Positions 51,419-60,443 of a DNA stretch of 64,000 nt are shown piece by piece. Source of the DNA: JBEKYD01 sp049511335 (GTDB lineage: Bacteria > Acidobacteriota > Terriglobia > Bryobacterales > Bryobacteraceae); the NCBI GenBank assembly GCA_049511335.1, contig JBEKYD010000001.1, forward strand, positions 1-64,000. Direction: 5' to 3'. The position numbers and the translations under genes were made by a program. Every line of letters starts with the position of its first letter. Within the stretch, counting starts at the first letter, position 1. A model generated the notes under the pieces. That model had not been told where the DNA came from, ran no database searches, and saw nothing but the letters and a program-made list of their open reading frames with translations.

Positions 51419-53656
51419 CTACTTCCCGCCCGCCGTCAGATCGAAGTTTCCACGCAACCGAATATCGCGCGACGATGTCCCGACCCGCACTTCGAACCTA
51501 CCGGGCTCCGAGACCCACTCCTTTTTCGACGGGCTGTAGAACGACATCGCGCCGCGGTCGAGCGTGAATTTCACCGGCTGCACTTCGCCGGGCTTCAAGA
51601 CCACTCGCCGAAATCCTTTCAACTCCTGAACCGGGCGGTCGACACTCGATTTCACGTCGTGCACATAGACCTGCACGACTTCAGCGCCTGCCCGCGACCC
51701 GCTATTGCGGACCTGGAGGGCGACATCGACCGGCGCGCCCGCGGCAACCTGCGCCGGTGCGATTCGCAAATCGCTCAAATCGAACTTCGAATACGACAAG
51801 CCATGGCCGAACGGGAACAAAGGCTCGACGTTGCGCGTATCGAAATACCGGTAGCCGACGTAAATGCCCTCGGCATACGCGACGTGCAGATTGGTTCCGG
51901 GGTAGTGGCCATATGCCGGTGAATTTTCCCATTTCTTGGGGAAAGTGACCGGCAGTTTTCCGGAGGGATTGGCCACACCGAACAGGATGTCGGCGATTGC
52001 GTTGCCGCCCTCCTGGCCGCCATACCACATGTCCAGAATGGCGGGGACCCGATCCACCCAACGATCCATCGCCACCGGCGAGCCCGCATTGATCACCACG
52101 ACCGTGTTCCGATTGGCCTTCACCACGGCCTCGATGAGCTCATCCTGGCCCGCCGGGAGGTTCATGGTCTTACGGTCGAAATCTTCGGACTCGATCGAGG
52201 CCGCGTTCCCGGCCACGACGATTGCCACATCGGCCTTCGCCGCCAGAGCCGCTGCCTCTTTCCGCAGTTGTTCCCGAATCGCCGGCGCGTCTTTGGCGGC
52301 GTCTTCTCCCTCCATGGACACTCCCAAAGCATAGTCGACCTTCACGCCGCTGCCGGCGCGCTCGCGGATACCGTCGAGCGGCTTCACGGCATATTTCGGG
52401 CGGACCAGCGAACTCCCGCCGCCGCCCGTACGGGCGACCGCCGCGTTGGGCCCAATCACCGCGATCGAATGGAGCCGGGCGGCGCTGAGTGGCAACAGGC
52501 TACCTTGGTTCTTCAGCAGCACGATGCCTTCGGTTGCCGCGGTGCGCGCCACCGCCCTCTGTTCGGGCGTGTCCACCGGGCCGCCTCCCGGATGCTGTTT
52601 TTGAAATAAACCGCTGGCGAAGAGAACTCGTAAAATGCTGCCGGCGTTCTGGTCGATTGCCGCCTGGGAGATCTTCCCCGCCTTCACTTCCGCAAGGACC
52701 TTATCGGGCGTGAGCCACCCGCAACCGTTTCCGTCCCTTTGCGTCGACGGTTTGACCAGCCAGTCGCGCATGGCCTGGCCGCCCGGCATCTCCAAATCCA
52801 TCCCCGCGTTCACCGTCCCCGCGGTGCTGTACGTGCTTCCCCAATCGGAGATCACGAAGCCGCGGAACCCCCACTGTTTTCTGAGGATGTCGTGCAGGAG
52901 GTAAGTATTCTCAGCGCAGTAGAACCCGTTCACCTTGTTATATGCGTTCATCACCGACCAGACGCCGGCCTCCTCCACGGCGGCCTTGAATGCCGGGAGG
53001 TAGATTTCGTGCAGGGCGCGTTCGTCGATGCTCTCATCGATCCGGTGCCGCTCAAACTCCTGGTTGTTGGCGGCGAAATGTTTGACGGTGGCGATCACTC
53101 CCTCGCCTTGCACGCCTCGGATGTAGGCCACGGCGAGCCGTCCCGCCAGATACGGGTCTTCTCCGTATCCTTCGAAATCCCGGCCCCAGAGGGGCACGCG
53201 GTTGATGTTGACGGTCGGCCCGAGAATCATATCGCGGCCCAGAGCCTTGACTTCCTGCCCAATCGCCTGACCTTCGCGTTCGACCAGTACGGGGTCCCAG
53301 GTGGCTGCCATCGCCACACCCGCCGGGAAGGCAGTGCTGGTGACGGTAGTCGCGGTGGCAGTCGTAATCGCGGAACTTCCCAGCCACGACCGGACACCCA
53401 TTGGTCCGTCGGCCATCTTGATGCTCGGAATACCCAGCCGCGCGTTCGGCGTGGTTTCCATCCAACCGGCCCCGGCCAGCATCGCTGCTTTCTCTTCCAG
53501 GGTCATCCGGCGCAACAGGTCGGAGACGCGTTGTTCGACGCCGGAACTGGCGTCCCTATCGGCTGGCGCTGCGCCGGCGCGCGGCGTCTGGGCGCTCAGC
53601 AACAGCCCGACACCCGCGGCAACGACAATGACAAGAACAAAATAAATCGGTCGCAT
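51419..53656 (-). CDS. secreted glycoside hydrolase family 3 beta-glucosidase-like enzyme
   Basis: This 745-residue enzyme has an N-terminal signal or anchor helix (about 5-22), a GH3 TIM barrel, the second GH3 domain and a C-terminal fibronectin-like domain. The nucleophile is Asp271 in FVISDWGS. KHFAANNQEFERHRID (192-207) is the substrate loop. The start at 53656 has GAGGTG 8 bases before it; an ATG three codons earlier overlaps that site. It should cleave beta-linked oligosaccharides in the periplasm. It shares a promoter region with the aldo/keto reductase gene, which is divergent. Confidence 0.94.
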   Translation of the reverse strand: MRPIYFVLVIVVAAGVGLLLSAQTPRAGAAPADRDASSGVEQRVSDLLRRMTLEEKAAMLAGAGWMETTPNARLGIPSIKMADGPMGVRSWLGSSAITTATATTVTSTAFPAGVAMAATWDPVLVEREGQAIGQEVKALGRDMILGPTVNINRVPLWGRDFEGYGEDPYLAGRLAVAYIRGVQGEGVIATVKHFAANNQEFERHRIDESIDERALHEIYLPAFKAAVEEAGVWSVMNAYNKVNGFYCAENTYLLHDILRKQWGFRGFVISDWGSTYSTAGTVNAGMDLEMPGGQAMRDWLVKPSTQRDGNGCGWLTPDKVLAEVKAGKISQAAIDQNAGSILRVLFASGLFQKQHPGGGPVDTPEQRAVARTAATEGIVLLKNQGSLLPLSAARLHSIAVIGPNAAVARTGGGGSSLVRPKYAVKPLDGIRERAGSGVKVDYALGVSMEGEDAAKDAPAIREQLRKEAAALAAKADVAIVVAGNAASIESEDFDRKTMNLPAGQDELIEAVVKANRNTVVVINAGSPVAMDRWVDRVPAILDMWYGGQEGGNAIADILFGVANPSGKLPVTFPKKWENSPAYGHYPGTNLHVAYAEGIYVGYRYFDTRNVEPLFPFGHGLSYSKFDLSDLRIAPAQVAAGAPVDVALQVRNSGSRAGAEVVQVYVHDVKSSVDRPVQELKGFRRVVLKPGEVQPVKFTLDRGAMSFYSPSKKEWVSEPGRFEVRVGTSSRDIRLRGNFDLTAGGK

Positions 53657-53828
53657 ATGGAACATCACCTCGGATTCACACCCGCACGAAGCGCATGCAC
53701 GCTCCGAAGCGAGGATAGTATCAGGCATACCTTCATTTGTACAGTTGACAAAAACCGCTGCTTCGATCCCTGCGATCGTGAAACACAGCCGCCGCCAATG
53801 GAGAGTCGAGTCAAGCGAAAGTATTTAC

Positions 53829-53857
53829 TTTACGAATCGATTGGTTTCGCCTATATT
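53829..53857 (+). promoter_or_regulatory. probable promoter of the aldo/keto reductase gene
   Basis: TTTACG (53829-53834) and TATATT (53852-53857) are 17 bases apart. Transcription would start near 53864, just after the ATG at 53862. That argues for the GTG at 53937 as the true start of the gene. Confidence 0.5.
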
Positions 53858-53936
53858 GCTTATGGACGCGGGCGAAAAGCTTACTCCAGCGGGCAGCGGG
53901 TCTGGCGCCCGCCCGTCGGTCACAGTGGAGGAACCG

Positions 53937-54908
53937 GTGATTCAAAGAGCAATCCCTTTTATACGGCGCAGGACTTTCGTGGGGGCCGCGTTTGCCGGCC
54001 TGGGCATTACGGGGCTCGGCGCCAAGCCGCCTAAGCCGAAGGCCGGCGATACGCCGATGCGGGAATTCGGCAAGACCGGCGTGAAACTGACGATCGTCGG
54101 CCAGGCCGGCGCCCGCCTGGCCCTGCTGCGCACCAAGGAGGCCGCGCGGCTTCAGGTGCACCACGCTTACGATCTGGGACTGAACTATTTCGATTGCGCG
54201 CATTCGTACTGGGACGGGCACTCCGAAGAGGTTTACGGCGACGTGCTTTCCGACGTTCGCAAGAATGTCTTCATCACCACTAAGTGCACCAAGCGCACGC
54301 GGAAGGAAGCCGACGACGAACTGACTCTCTCTCTCCGCAGCTTGAAGACGGACTACCTGGACTTGTGGCAGATGCACGCCATCCAGGACCAGACGGATGT
54401 GGAGAAGATCTTCGCGCCCGGCGGGGCCATAGAGGCCTTCGAAGCGGCCAAAAAGGCCGGCAAGTGCCGGTTCTTTGGCTTCACCGGACACCACGATCCC
54501 AACACTCACGTGGCCATGCTGAAGGCCTACGAGAAGTGGGATTCGATTCTGATGCCGCTGCATGCGGCCGATCCTTCGTACTTGAGTTTTGAAAAGATCA
54601 CCCTGCCGCTGGCGGTGGAGCGGGGCATTGGCATCCAAGCCATGAAGGTATTCGCCAATGCGTTCCTGTTGCGCGTGATGAATGCGGAGGAATGCCTGAA
54701 GTACGCTCTCAGCCTGCCTATTCATTGCGCCACCGTCGGCTGCAGCACCCTGGGACAACTGGACGATGACGTGCGCTTCGCGCAGAACTTCAAACCGTAC
54801 ACGCCGGAGGAGATGGAGGGTCTGCGCAAGATCGCCGTTACAGCCGGGCCGGGCGGCTTGAAGGGGCCGGCCTTGGAATACTGGAAGATCGGCGGCGACT
54901 GGAAGTAG
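53937..54908 (+). CDS. Tat-exported aldo/keto reductase
   Basis: This 323-residue protein is an aldo/keto reductase. A twin-arginine signal (IRRRTFVGAAFAGLGITGLG) precedes MREFGKTGVKLTIVGQAGAR. The catalytic Asp and Tyr are in LNYFDCAHSYWDGHSEEVYG. The Lys is in ITTKCTKRT, and the His in LWQMHAI. The family motif DDELTLSLRSLKTDYLDLW is present. The start is GTG after GGAGGAA. It ends 62 bases before the end of the gntR gene on the other strand. Its substrate could be a sugar made by the GH3 or GH42 enzymes nearby. Confidence 0.85.
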   Translation: MIQRAIPFIRRRTFVGAAFAGLGITGLGAKPPKPKAGDTPMREFGKTGVKLTIVGQAGARLALLRTKEAARLQVHHAYDLGLNYFDCAHSYWDGHSEEVYGDVLSDVRKNVFITTKCTKRTRKEADDELTLSLRSLKTDYLDLWQMHAIQDQTDVEKIFAPGGAIEAFEAAKKAGKCRFFGFTGHHDPNTHVAMLKAYEKWDSILMPLHAADPSYLSFEKITLPLAVERGIGIQAMKVFANAFLLRVMNAEECLKYALSLPIHCATVGCSTLGQLDDDVRFAQNFKPYTPEEMEGLRKIAVTAGPGGLKGPALEYWKIGGDWK

Positions 54909-54970
54909 GTCATCGCCATACCGCGCCTGACATTCGCTTCGCCCCCGGCAATTTCGGTATCGCCACCGCC

Positions 54971-55696
54971 TCAGCCCGAAAGCGCCGGGGTCCTCACATC
55001 GCGCCCCGCCGCCCCAGGCCCACCGTTTCGGATATCGAAGAGCAGGGTGAGCTTTTCCGTGTGAAAATAGTCCACCGCGCGCTCCATGCATTCGCGCACG
55101 TTCCGGCCGTCGCGAACCGCTCTGAGAAGCTCTGCGTGCTGTTGAACGCCCGCCAGCAGCGTCTCTCGATCGGGAGGACACGTCATGTTGAAGAATGCGA
55201 ACAAGGGAAGGACCATGGTTTCCAGCGCCGCGGCCAGAAACCGGTTTCCCGTGGCATGCCAGATGGTAGTGTGAAACTCAACGTCTAACCGGCAGAAGGA
55301 CTCCAGATCGAGAAGAACGGCCGCCGGCCCCATCCCGTCGATACACCGCTGTAAGCGGTCGAGAATGGCTGGCGTCATGCGGCCCTGCAGCAGTTCCGCC
55401 GCCAAGCCTTCCAAATTCCGCCGCACGCAGAAGATCTGTTCCACGTCATCGACCGTCAACTGAGTGACGAACGTTCCCTTATTCGCGACCCGAGTGACAA
55501 ATCCCCTGGATTGCAGCTCGAACAAGGCTTCACGAACGGCTGTGTTACCGACTCCCAGTTGTTTGGCCATCTGGCTCTCGACGATTCGATGGCCGGGCCT
55601 CAGCTTGCCCGAGAGAATGGCCCTTCGGATCGCTTCGACGATGCGTTCCTTCCTGCTGATCGTCGTTATAGGATCGACTACGAGTGCTTTATTCAT
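54971..55696 (-). CDS. GntR-family regulator with FCD domain
   Basis: This 241-residue regulator has a winged helix (RIVEAIRRAILSGKLRPGHR, GVGNTAVREALFELQSRGFV) and an FCD sensor domain (VEQIFCVRRNLEGLAAEL, FHTTIWHATGNRFLAAAL). The FCD metal ligands Asp and three His would bind an acid such as a hexuronate or hydroxyacid. GGAG lies before the ATG. It is the last gene of a minus-strand run with the cytochrome, FMN enzyme and GH42. It probably controls the twin promoters at 59.9 and 60.2 kb. That link is inference. Confidence 0.92.
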   Translation of the reverse strand: MNKALVVDPITTISRKERIVEAIRRAILSGKLRPGHRIVESQMAKQLGVGNTAVREALFELQSRGFVTRVANKGTFVTQLTVDDVEQIFCVRRNLEGLAAELLQGRMTPAILDRLQRCIDGMGPAAVLLDLESFCRLDVEFHTTIWHATGNRFLAAALETMVLPLFAFFNMTCPPDRETLLAGVQQHAELLRAVRDGRNVRECMERAVDYFHTEKLTLLFDIRNGGPGAAGRDVRTPALSG

Positions 55697-55713
55697 TGGT
55701 AAGCTCCAGCACT

Positions 55714-56097
55714 TTAGAAGGCGCCGCTCTGGCGGTGACACCGATCGCAGGTATCGAACGCGCCTTTCCCGTTGGAGAAGGCGTTTTTGCGATCGTCGGG
55801 CACGCCGTCGTTATTGTGACACGCAAAACACTTTGCGCCCGTTGTATGGTCCGCAAACGCGATGAGCCCTTGTCTGCGCGTAGCAAAGAGTGCCTTTCCC
55901 GTGCCCGCGAAATCGCCGTGGCAATCGTTGCAGCGAAAGCCCTCGGATGCGTGCCGTTGGTGGTCGAAGACGACCTTACCGTGTCCGCCGCCGCGATAAC
56001 TCAGGGTGGGCAGAGGCCCACCCGCTTCGATCGATCCCGGCCACAGGCAGAGCAGCGCCCAAGTCAGCGCCAGCCCTATACCGATTCGGAGTCGCAT
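55714..56097 (-). CDS. secreted c7-type triheme cytochrome
   Basis: This 127-residue protein has a signal peptide (about 1-25) and three CxxCH heme sites: CNDCH (56-60), CFACH (90-94) and CDRCH (117-121). VVFDHQRHASEGFRCNDCH supplies distal His residues. The layout is that of PpcA/c7-type periplasmic cytochromes. It lies 8 bases after the FMN dehydrogenase gene, so it may take electrons from that enzyme. It starts at the ATG before MRLRIGIG. Confidence 0.92.
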   Translation of the reverse strand: MRLRIGIGLALTWALLCLWPGSIEAGGPLPTLSYRGGGHGKVVFDHQRHASEGFRCNDCHGDFAGTGKALFATRRQGLIAFADHTTGAKCFACHNNDGVPDDRKNAFSNGKGAFDTCDRCHRQSGAF

Positions 56098-56105
56098 GGT
56101 CCCCC

Positions 56106-57353
56106 TTAGACTCTGACGATCCGGCGGTCGATCTTCGAGACGCTCGGAACGCCGGTCAGGACCATGGCGCGCTCGAACTCGTCCTTCATCGTGTTCATGA
56201 AGAGCGCGACTCCTTCGCGGCCACCGCCAAACGCCGCCCGCAGGAGATGGCGCCCGACCATGACCGCGTCGGCGCCCAATGCCAAACACTTGATTACATC
56301 GAGACCGCTCTGCATGCAGCCATCGATAAAGATCACCATCTTACCTTTGACCTTATCGGCAATTGCGGCCAGCACGTCCGCGCCTCCGGGCGTGCCGTCC
56401 AACACCCTCCCTCCGTGATTCGATACCACTATCCCTTTGGCGCCTGTGTCGGCCGCCAGCAGGGCTTCGTCGGGCGTCATGATTCCTTTGATCACCAGGG
56501 GCATCTTGATGGAGCGAGCCAGATCGCGCAATTGCGCGACCGACTTGGGTCCATAGGTGACCTCGGGCGGGGTATTTCGCTGGTAACGTCCGGCAGAGTC
56601 GATGTCGATGGTGACCATAAAAGGTGCAGCCGCCTCAATCATCGGGTAGATTTTCATAATGGTCGAGTTGGGAACCGGCTTGACGCCGTAAACCGCCCGG
56701 CCGTGATATCGGGCAACGATATCCAATCGCGACTGCAGATCCTGAACGGCGAAGGCAGGCGATTCACCGACACCGCCGGCGGTGCCGGCATCGTTGCACC
56801 CTCCGATAATGGCGTCGAAGAACCGTTCCACCGGCATGCCTTTGCCAAAACCGGCTCCGTTGTAGCCCATCGGCGCGGCGACGGCGGGAAAGGAGAGTTT
56901 CTGACCGAAAATCGTGGTCGAGGTGTCGGGCCTGGTGAGCTCAGTCAGCGTCCGCAGATTGAGCTCCACGCGCTGTAGCGCCGTGTAATTGTTCTGGAAC
57001 GATTTGCCCGACCCGATGCCGCCGATGCCCCCGGACTCTCCCGCACAAGCCACTCCATCGCATTGCGGACAGACGCGACAGGTTGGGTATAACAATTCCC
57101 GCGCCTTCGTATAGACAGCCTTTACCGTGAGCGCTGGCGCCGAACTGACAGCGGAACTCTGCCCAGCGCTCTGCGCCTGGGCCGCGGCGGCCGCGGAAAG
57201 GAGTGCTTGACCGGCCAAGCCGCCCGTCCCAAGAGCAGCGGAAACCCCGAAAAGATCTCGCCTGCTCAGATTGCACGGATCGTTAGCACGGTCCCGTCGC
57301 GCGTCTCGACCGCCGTTGACTGGTTCCAGATTTGCGTTCGTTTTTGCAGTCAT
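56106..57353 (-). CDS. Tat-exported FMN-dependent alpha-hydroxyacid dehydrogenase
   Basis: This 415-residue enzyme is of the lactate/glycolate oxidase family. A twin-arginine signal (LSRRDLFGVSAALG, Arg31-Arg32) precedes it. FMN and substrate residues are Lys289 (VIKGI) and the catalytic His313 (SNHGGR). Four cysteines in CRVCPQCDGVACAG (92, 95, 98, 103) form a metal-like cluster seen in one branch of the family. It would oxidise an alpha-hydroxyacid in the periplasm. The triheme cytochrome gene follows it by 8 bases, which suggests electrons go there rather than to oxygen. It starts at the ATG before TAKTNANLE. Confidence 0.9.
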   Translation of the reverse strand: MTAKTNANLEPVNGGRDARRDRANDPCNLSRRDLFGVSAALGTGGLAGQALLSAAAAAQAQSAGQSSAVSSAPALTVKAVYTKARELLYPTCRVCPQCDGVACAGESGGIGGIGSGKSFQNNYTALQRVELNLRTLTELTRPDTSTTIFGQKLSFPAVAAPMGYNGAGFGKGMPVERFFDAIIGGCNDAGTAGGVGESPAFAVQDLQSRLDIVARYHGRAVYGVKPVPNSTIMKIYPMIEAAAPFMVTIDIDSAGRYQRNTPPEVTYGPKSVAQLRDLARSIKMPLVIKGIMTPDEALLAADTGAKGIVVSNHGGRVLDGTPGGADVLAAIADKVKGKMVIFIDGCMQSGLDVIKCLALGADAVMVGRHLLRAAFGGGREGVALFMNTMKDEFERAMVLTGVPSVSKIDRRIVRV

Positions 57354-57376
57354 GATTGAGCTCCAAACTATCCTTG

Positions 57377-59560
57377 CTATTGCAGCCGGATTACCGCCGC
57401 ATTCCGTTCTCCTACCGTGATTTCGACCAGCGAGCCGGTAACCTTCACGGGTTGGTCCTGCCAAATGTCGTGTGCCTGGGTAAAGTGGCCCGCGCGCGCG
57501 GAAAGAGAGACTCCGACGGGACGCGGTTGTCTGGTGGGATTCACAACCCAGAGATAAGTTCCCGTAGGTCCTATGTGCAGCCTGGCTTTGACCAGCGATT
57601 GGTCGCAATGAAGCCAGCGCTCCTGGTTCGCCCAGGTGAGTAATTCCTCAAAAAATACCCGGGTTTCGGGAGAATGGTGCAGGTAATATCCTCCACCCGG
57701 AAAAGTGCCGATCAACAGCGTTTTTCCCTTGCCGTAACGGTTCTCCACGGCCGCCACGGCGCCATTCTTGAACCGTCCGACCGCGGTGCCCTCCTTGGGA
57801 GCGTATTGTTGATCGTAAAACCGGCCATCGATCTCGCGGCCGCGCACCTCCAGCTTCAGATCGTCCAGGATATGCGGCACGAACTCCACGGAACTCTCGG
57901 TGGCGCCGAACAGCGCGGCCAGGCCGAGATTCGGCTGAACCGTACCTACGTGCCCGCGGTCCCCGAAATATCCCGGCGTTCCCTCGCTAATCAAATAGCC
58001 GCCGCTTTGTACATAGTCGATCAGCTTGTGGGCGGTCTCTTCTTTGAGCATCAAAGGAAATGGCAAATACACCACGGGATAGGCCTTAATGTCGTCGATA
58101 CTTACGAAATCGGCCTGAATGTTGGAGTCGAAGAACGCCTGGTAAGCTCCCCTCGCCGACTCCGCGTAGAAGCGAGTGTTACCTTCCTGGATGTAGTTGA
58201 AGATCTCCGATTCGGGCACGAACACAATGCCGATCTCGCCCTTCACGGGACGCGCTTTCCAAATGTCGGGGCTGGCGTTTGCCCAACGGGCAATCTTGGC
58301 GGTCAACTCCGACCGCGGCGTCACCGAGCCATCCATCCCGTAGGGGCCGTAAGCTCCAAATAGCGGCCCATCCAGAAGCGGACGCCATCTTGGATAGAGG
58401 ATTCCGGTGGCGCCGCCGGCCATCGAAGTCAGATTCCAAAGGCGGATGTCCTCGGGTTGAGCAATCATTCCTTCTTCGCGGGTGAGATTGATCATCCGGG
58501 AGTGATACCAGTCCGGGCCAGCCTGGGCCTCGGCGTGCCAGAACGGCTTCCCCTTAGCCCCAGCGCGGGTGATGTCCACGGCCTCAAAATGCTTCCAGGG
58601 TTCGGGTCCATCGTCGGCGGCGTTGAAACTGAATCCCCACACCTCGACATTGGGAGTAGAACGAAAGTCGTTCAGGCCGTGATCGGGAAGGCCAATCAGC
58701 GTTTTGCCGACGCCATGTGCCGTGACCAGATTTCTCTTATCGAGGCTGCGAATGAGGTCTGTGCGCCACTTCAGCAACCGGAAGTGATCGTCGAGCCTGA
58801 ATTCGAGCCAATCCAGCGACTCGGCGTACCCCAGAAGGTTTCGCGGCGGATGGATCGACTGCCAATCCGTATAGCTGTAACGGTGCCATGCCTTGTTCAA
58901 GCGGTCGAGGGTGTGATATTTCGCCTTGAGCCATTCCTGAAATTTCTGCTGCGTTGCGTCGCAGTAGCAGTACATCCGGTGCGAATCGCCGCCGAAATAC
59001 CAGCCCTCGTTCAGGACGTCATACCCAAGCGTCGCGGGGTGATCGCGGTAGCGGCCGACCATCGCGACCATGAATTTCTCGGCCTCAGCCTTGACATCGT
59101 CGTTATCAAGGCATAGCCCGGGATAGCCTCCGGTCTCCGTGCTGACGGAGATACCGCTATACACCAGCGAATCGTCGCTTCCCTTGTATTGCGCGTGGGG
59201 ATATTTCTCGAACGCCCACTCCGGAGCGAAATTAAGTTGCTCGGCAATTACCACCTTGATGCCGTTCTTGGCGGCCAAGTCCATCATCTGGTCGCAATCG
59301 AGCCAGTCGTACTTGCCAGGCTCGGTCTCGATTGCCGACCAGATGAACCAATGCCGGAAGGTGTTCATGCCGTTTTCGGCAGCGGTACGATGGTCGCGCT
59401 CCCAATCCTGTTCCGGGGGATTGGATTTGCGGAAATACACCGCGCCGTAAGGAAAGATGGGCAGAATCGGTTCGGCAGCCGAGAGGAATCCGCAAAAAAC
59501 AAAGCCCAGGACAAGTCTCATCAAGATCTTTTTATCGTAAAACATACTAAAGAGCTTCAT
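57377..59560 (-). CDS. secreted GH42-type beta-galactosidase
   Basis: This 727-residue enzyme has a signal peptide (about 1-28, ...CGFLSA), a GH42/GH-A TIM barrel, a trimerisation-like Rossmann domain (about 440-600) and a C-terminal beta domain. The acid/base is Glu185 in DVLNEGWY and the nucleophile Glu344 in FWHAEAQAG. It should release beta-galactose units in the periplasm. It is the first gene of the run GH42, FMN enzyme, cytochrome and GntR. The leader before it, from the promoter at 59.9 kb, is about 350 bases long. Confidence 0.93.
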   Translation of the reverse strand: MKLFSMFYDKKILMRLVLGFVFCGFLSAAEPILPIFPYGAVYFRKSNPPEQDWERDHRTAAENGMNTFRHWFIWSAIETEPGKYDWLDCDQMMDLAAKNGIKVVIAEQLNFAPEWAFEKYPHAQYKGSDDSLVYSGISVSTETGGYPGLCLDNDDVKAEAEKFMVAMVGRYRDHPATLGYDVLNEGWYFGGDSHRMYCYCDATQQKFQEWLKAKYHTLDRLNKAWHRYSYTDWQSIHPPRNLLGYAESLDWLEFRLDDHFRLLKWRTDLIRSLDKRNLVTAHGVGKTLIGLPDHGLNDFRSTPNVEVWGFSFNAADDGPEPWKHFEAVDITRAGAKGKPFWHAEAQAGPDWYHSRMINLTREEGMIAQPEDIRLWNLTSMAGGATGILYPRWRPLLDGPLFGAYGPYGMDGSVTPRSELTAKIARWANASPDIWKARPVKGEIGIVFVPESEIFNYIQEGNTRFYAESARGAYQAFFDSNIQADFVSIDDIKAYPVVYLPFPLMLKEETAHKLIDYVQSGGYLISEGTPGYFGDRGHVGTVQPNLGLAALFGATESSVEFVPHILDDLKLEVRGREIDGRFYDQQYAPKEGTAVGRFKNGAVAAVENRYGKGKTLLIGTFPGGGYYLHHSPETRVFFEELLTWANQERWLHCDQSLVKARLHIGPTGTYLWVVNPTRQPRPVGVSLSARAGHFTQAHDIWQDQPVKVTGSLVEITVGERNAAVIRLQ

Positions 59561-59684
59561 AGCGACGGTTTCCTCTCGGTCGACGACCTGCCTCTCGCGC
59601 TGACAGCAGCCGCTCGTTCCTTTTAGGGAAGCTGGGGGTTTGTCGCCGATTCGTGGCGGCGCTTACGCGGCCGGGCGGGGCAGG

Positions 59685-59706
59685 CATTCCGTTCCGGAAC
59701 GGAATG
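59685..59706. promoter_or_regulatory. perfect 22-bp palindrome in the GH42 leader
   Basis: The half-site is CATTCCGTTCC, followed directly by its exact complement GGAACGGAATG. It lies between the GH42 promoter (59.9 kb) and the GH42 ATG, 125 bases from the ATG. It could be a second operator for a dimeric regulator. No gene is seen in 59561-60443. Confidence 0.55.
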
Positions 59707-59922
59707 GTCGCGTTCGCGATGGTCTGGTCGGCACTGCGTGCTGGGACAGAAACACTCTTGTATTTAAATCCGCTTTGGTTCACGTTGACCATGGCGCCGC
59801 CGCGCCGTGCCTTCGCCATCAAGGCCGTCGAACTTAATACGAAATCAATGACTTGGCCGATGCGCTCTCAGCGACCCGCCGTCCCGCGCACTTTTTCAAC
59901 GCCCGGCCAATCTTACATCGCC

Positions 59923-59952
59923 CATCATGCATGATGTGTAAACAGATGTCAA
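59923..59952 (-). promoter_or_regulatory. GH42 operon promoter with palindrome over the -10
   Basis: On the minus strand TTGACA (59947-59952) and CATGAT (59924-59929) are 17 bases apart. The 14-bp palindrome CATCATGCATGATG (59923-59936) covers the -10. The promoter at 60220 has the same hexamers, spacing and ATGCATGAT core on the other strand. A dimer bound here would block RNA polymerase. Confidence 0.65.
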
Positions 59953-60042
59953 GCTCTGTTTATCCTCATTATGAAATGAAAGAAACAGGTGCGGGCGGAA
60001 AGGCCGTGGTGGTGAACCGGTCTGGGGAAACCCCAGGTGTGT

Positions 60043-60127
60043 CAACCGCTCCCTAACGGTCGCGGATCGGTTACGACGCCGTGTGTTTGCAGCCACTTAC
60101 CGAGCCGCGACCGTTAGGGAGCGGTTG
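60043..60127. repeat. dispersed palindromic element, copy with long loop
   Basis: The left arm CAACCGCTCCCTAACGGTCG and the right arm CGACCGTTAGGGAGCGGTTG are perfect complements. The inner part resembles the copy at 11.7 kb (GTGTGTTTGCA), and both go on to GGACGGATT/GAACGGATT and GAAGCACCC/TAAGCACCC. It lies between the two divergent promoters of the galactoside regulon. Confidence 0.85.
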
Positions 60128-60219
60128 CCGGGAACGGATTCGCCCGGATTTGTGAAGCACCCGAAACACCGTGGCAGGCGATTCAGTCCACAATCAAGAG
60201 GGTGTGGGATAAAACCATA

Positions 60220-60252
60220 TTGACATCGTAAACTCCTTGATGCATGATGCAC
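60220..60252 (+). promoter_or_regulatory. TonB-receptor promoter with palindrome over the -10
   Basis: TTGACA (60220-60225) and CATGAT (60243-60248) are 17 bases apart. TGATGCATGATGCAC (60238-60252) covers the -10 and shares ATGCATGAT with the site at 59.92 kb. The implied leader to the ATG at 60444 is about 190 bases. Confidence 0.65.
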
Positions 60253-60443
60253 TATGTTAATCCTCCGACACGCCCGCGTATGCCAGCTCGTGATTCAGAA
60301 AGGGCGTTTCGGGTGCTGGAGTAGTCAGCTCTAGGACGCGTTTTGTGTGGGAGATAAGGCGTTGCGTTCCCATGTTGGTGCGGAGGTTCGTTGGTGGGGA
60401 CCGCCGTTTCCTCTATGTTGGGGACAGTGGGAGAGACTGAAAC

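Noticed and set aside
53745..53936. N-terminal extension of the aldo/keto reductase
   Set aside because: The promoter at 53829-53857 lies inside it, and the Tat signal begins after the GTG at 53937, which has a ribosome site.
59547..59822. Minus-strand 91-residue frame upstream of GH42
   Set aside because: It overlaps the GH42 start, spans the 22-bp palindrome and has no ribosome site or known domain.
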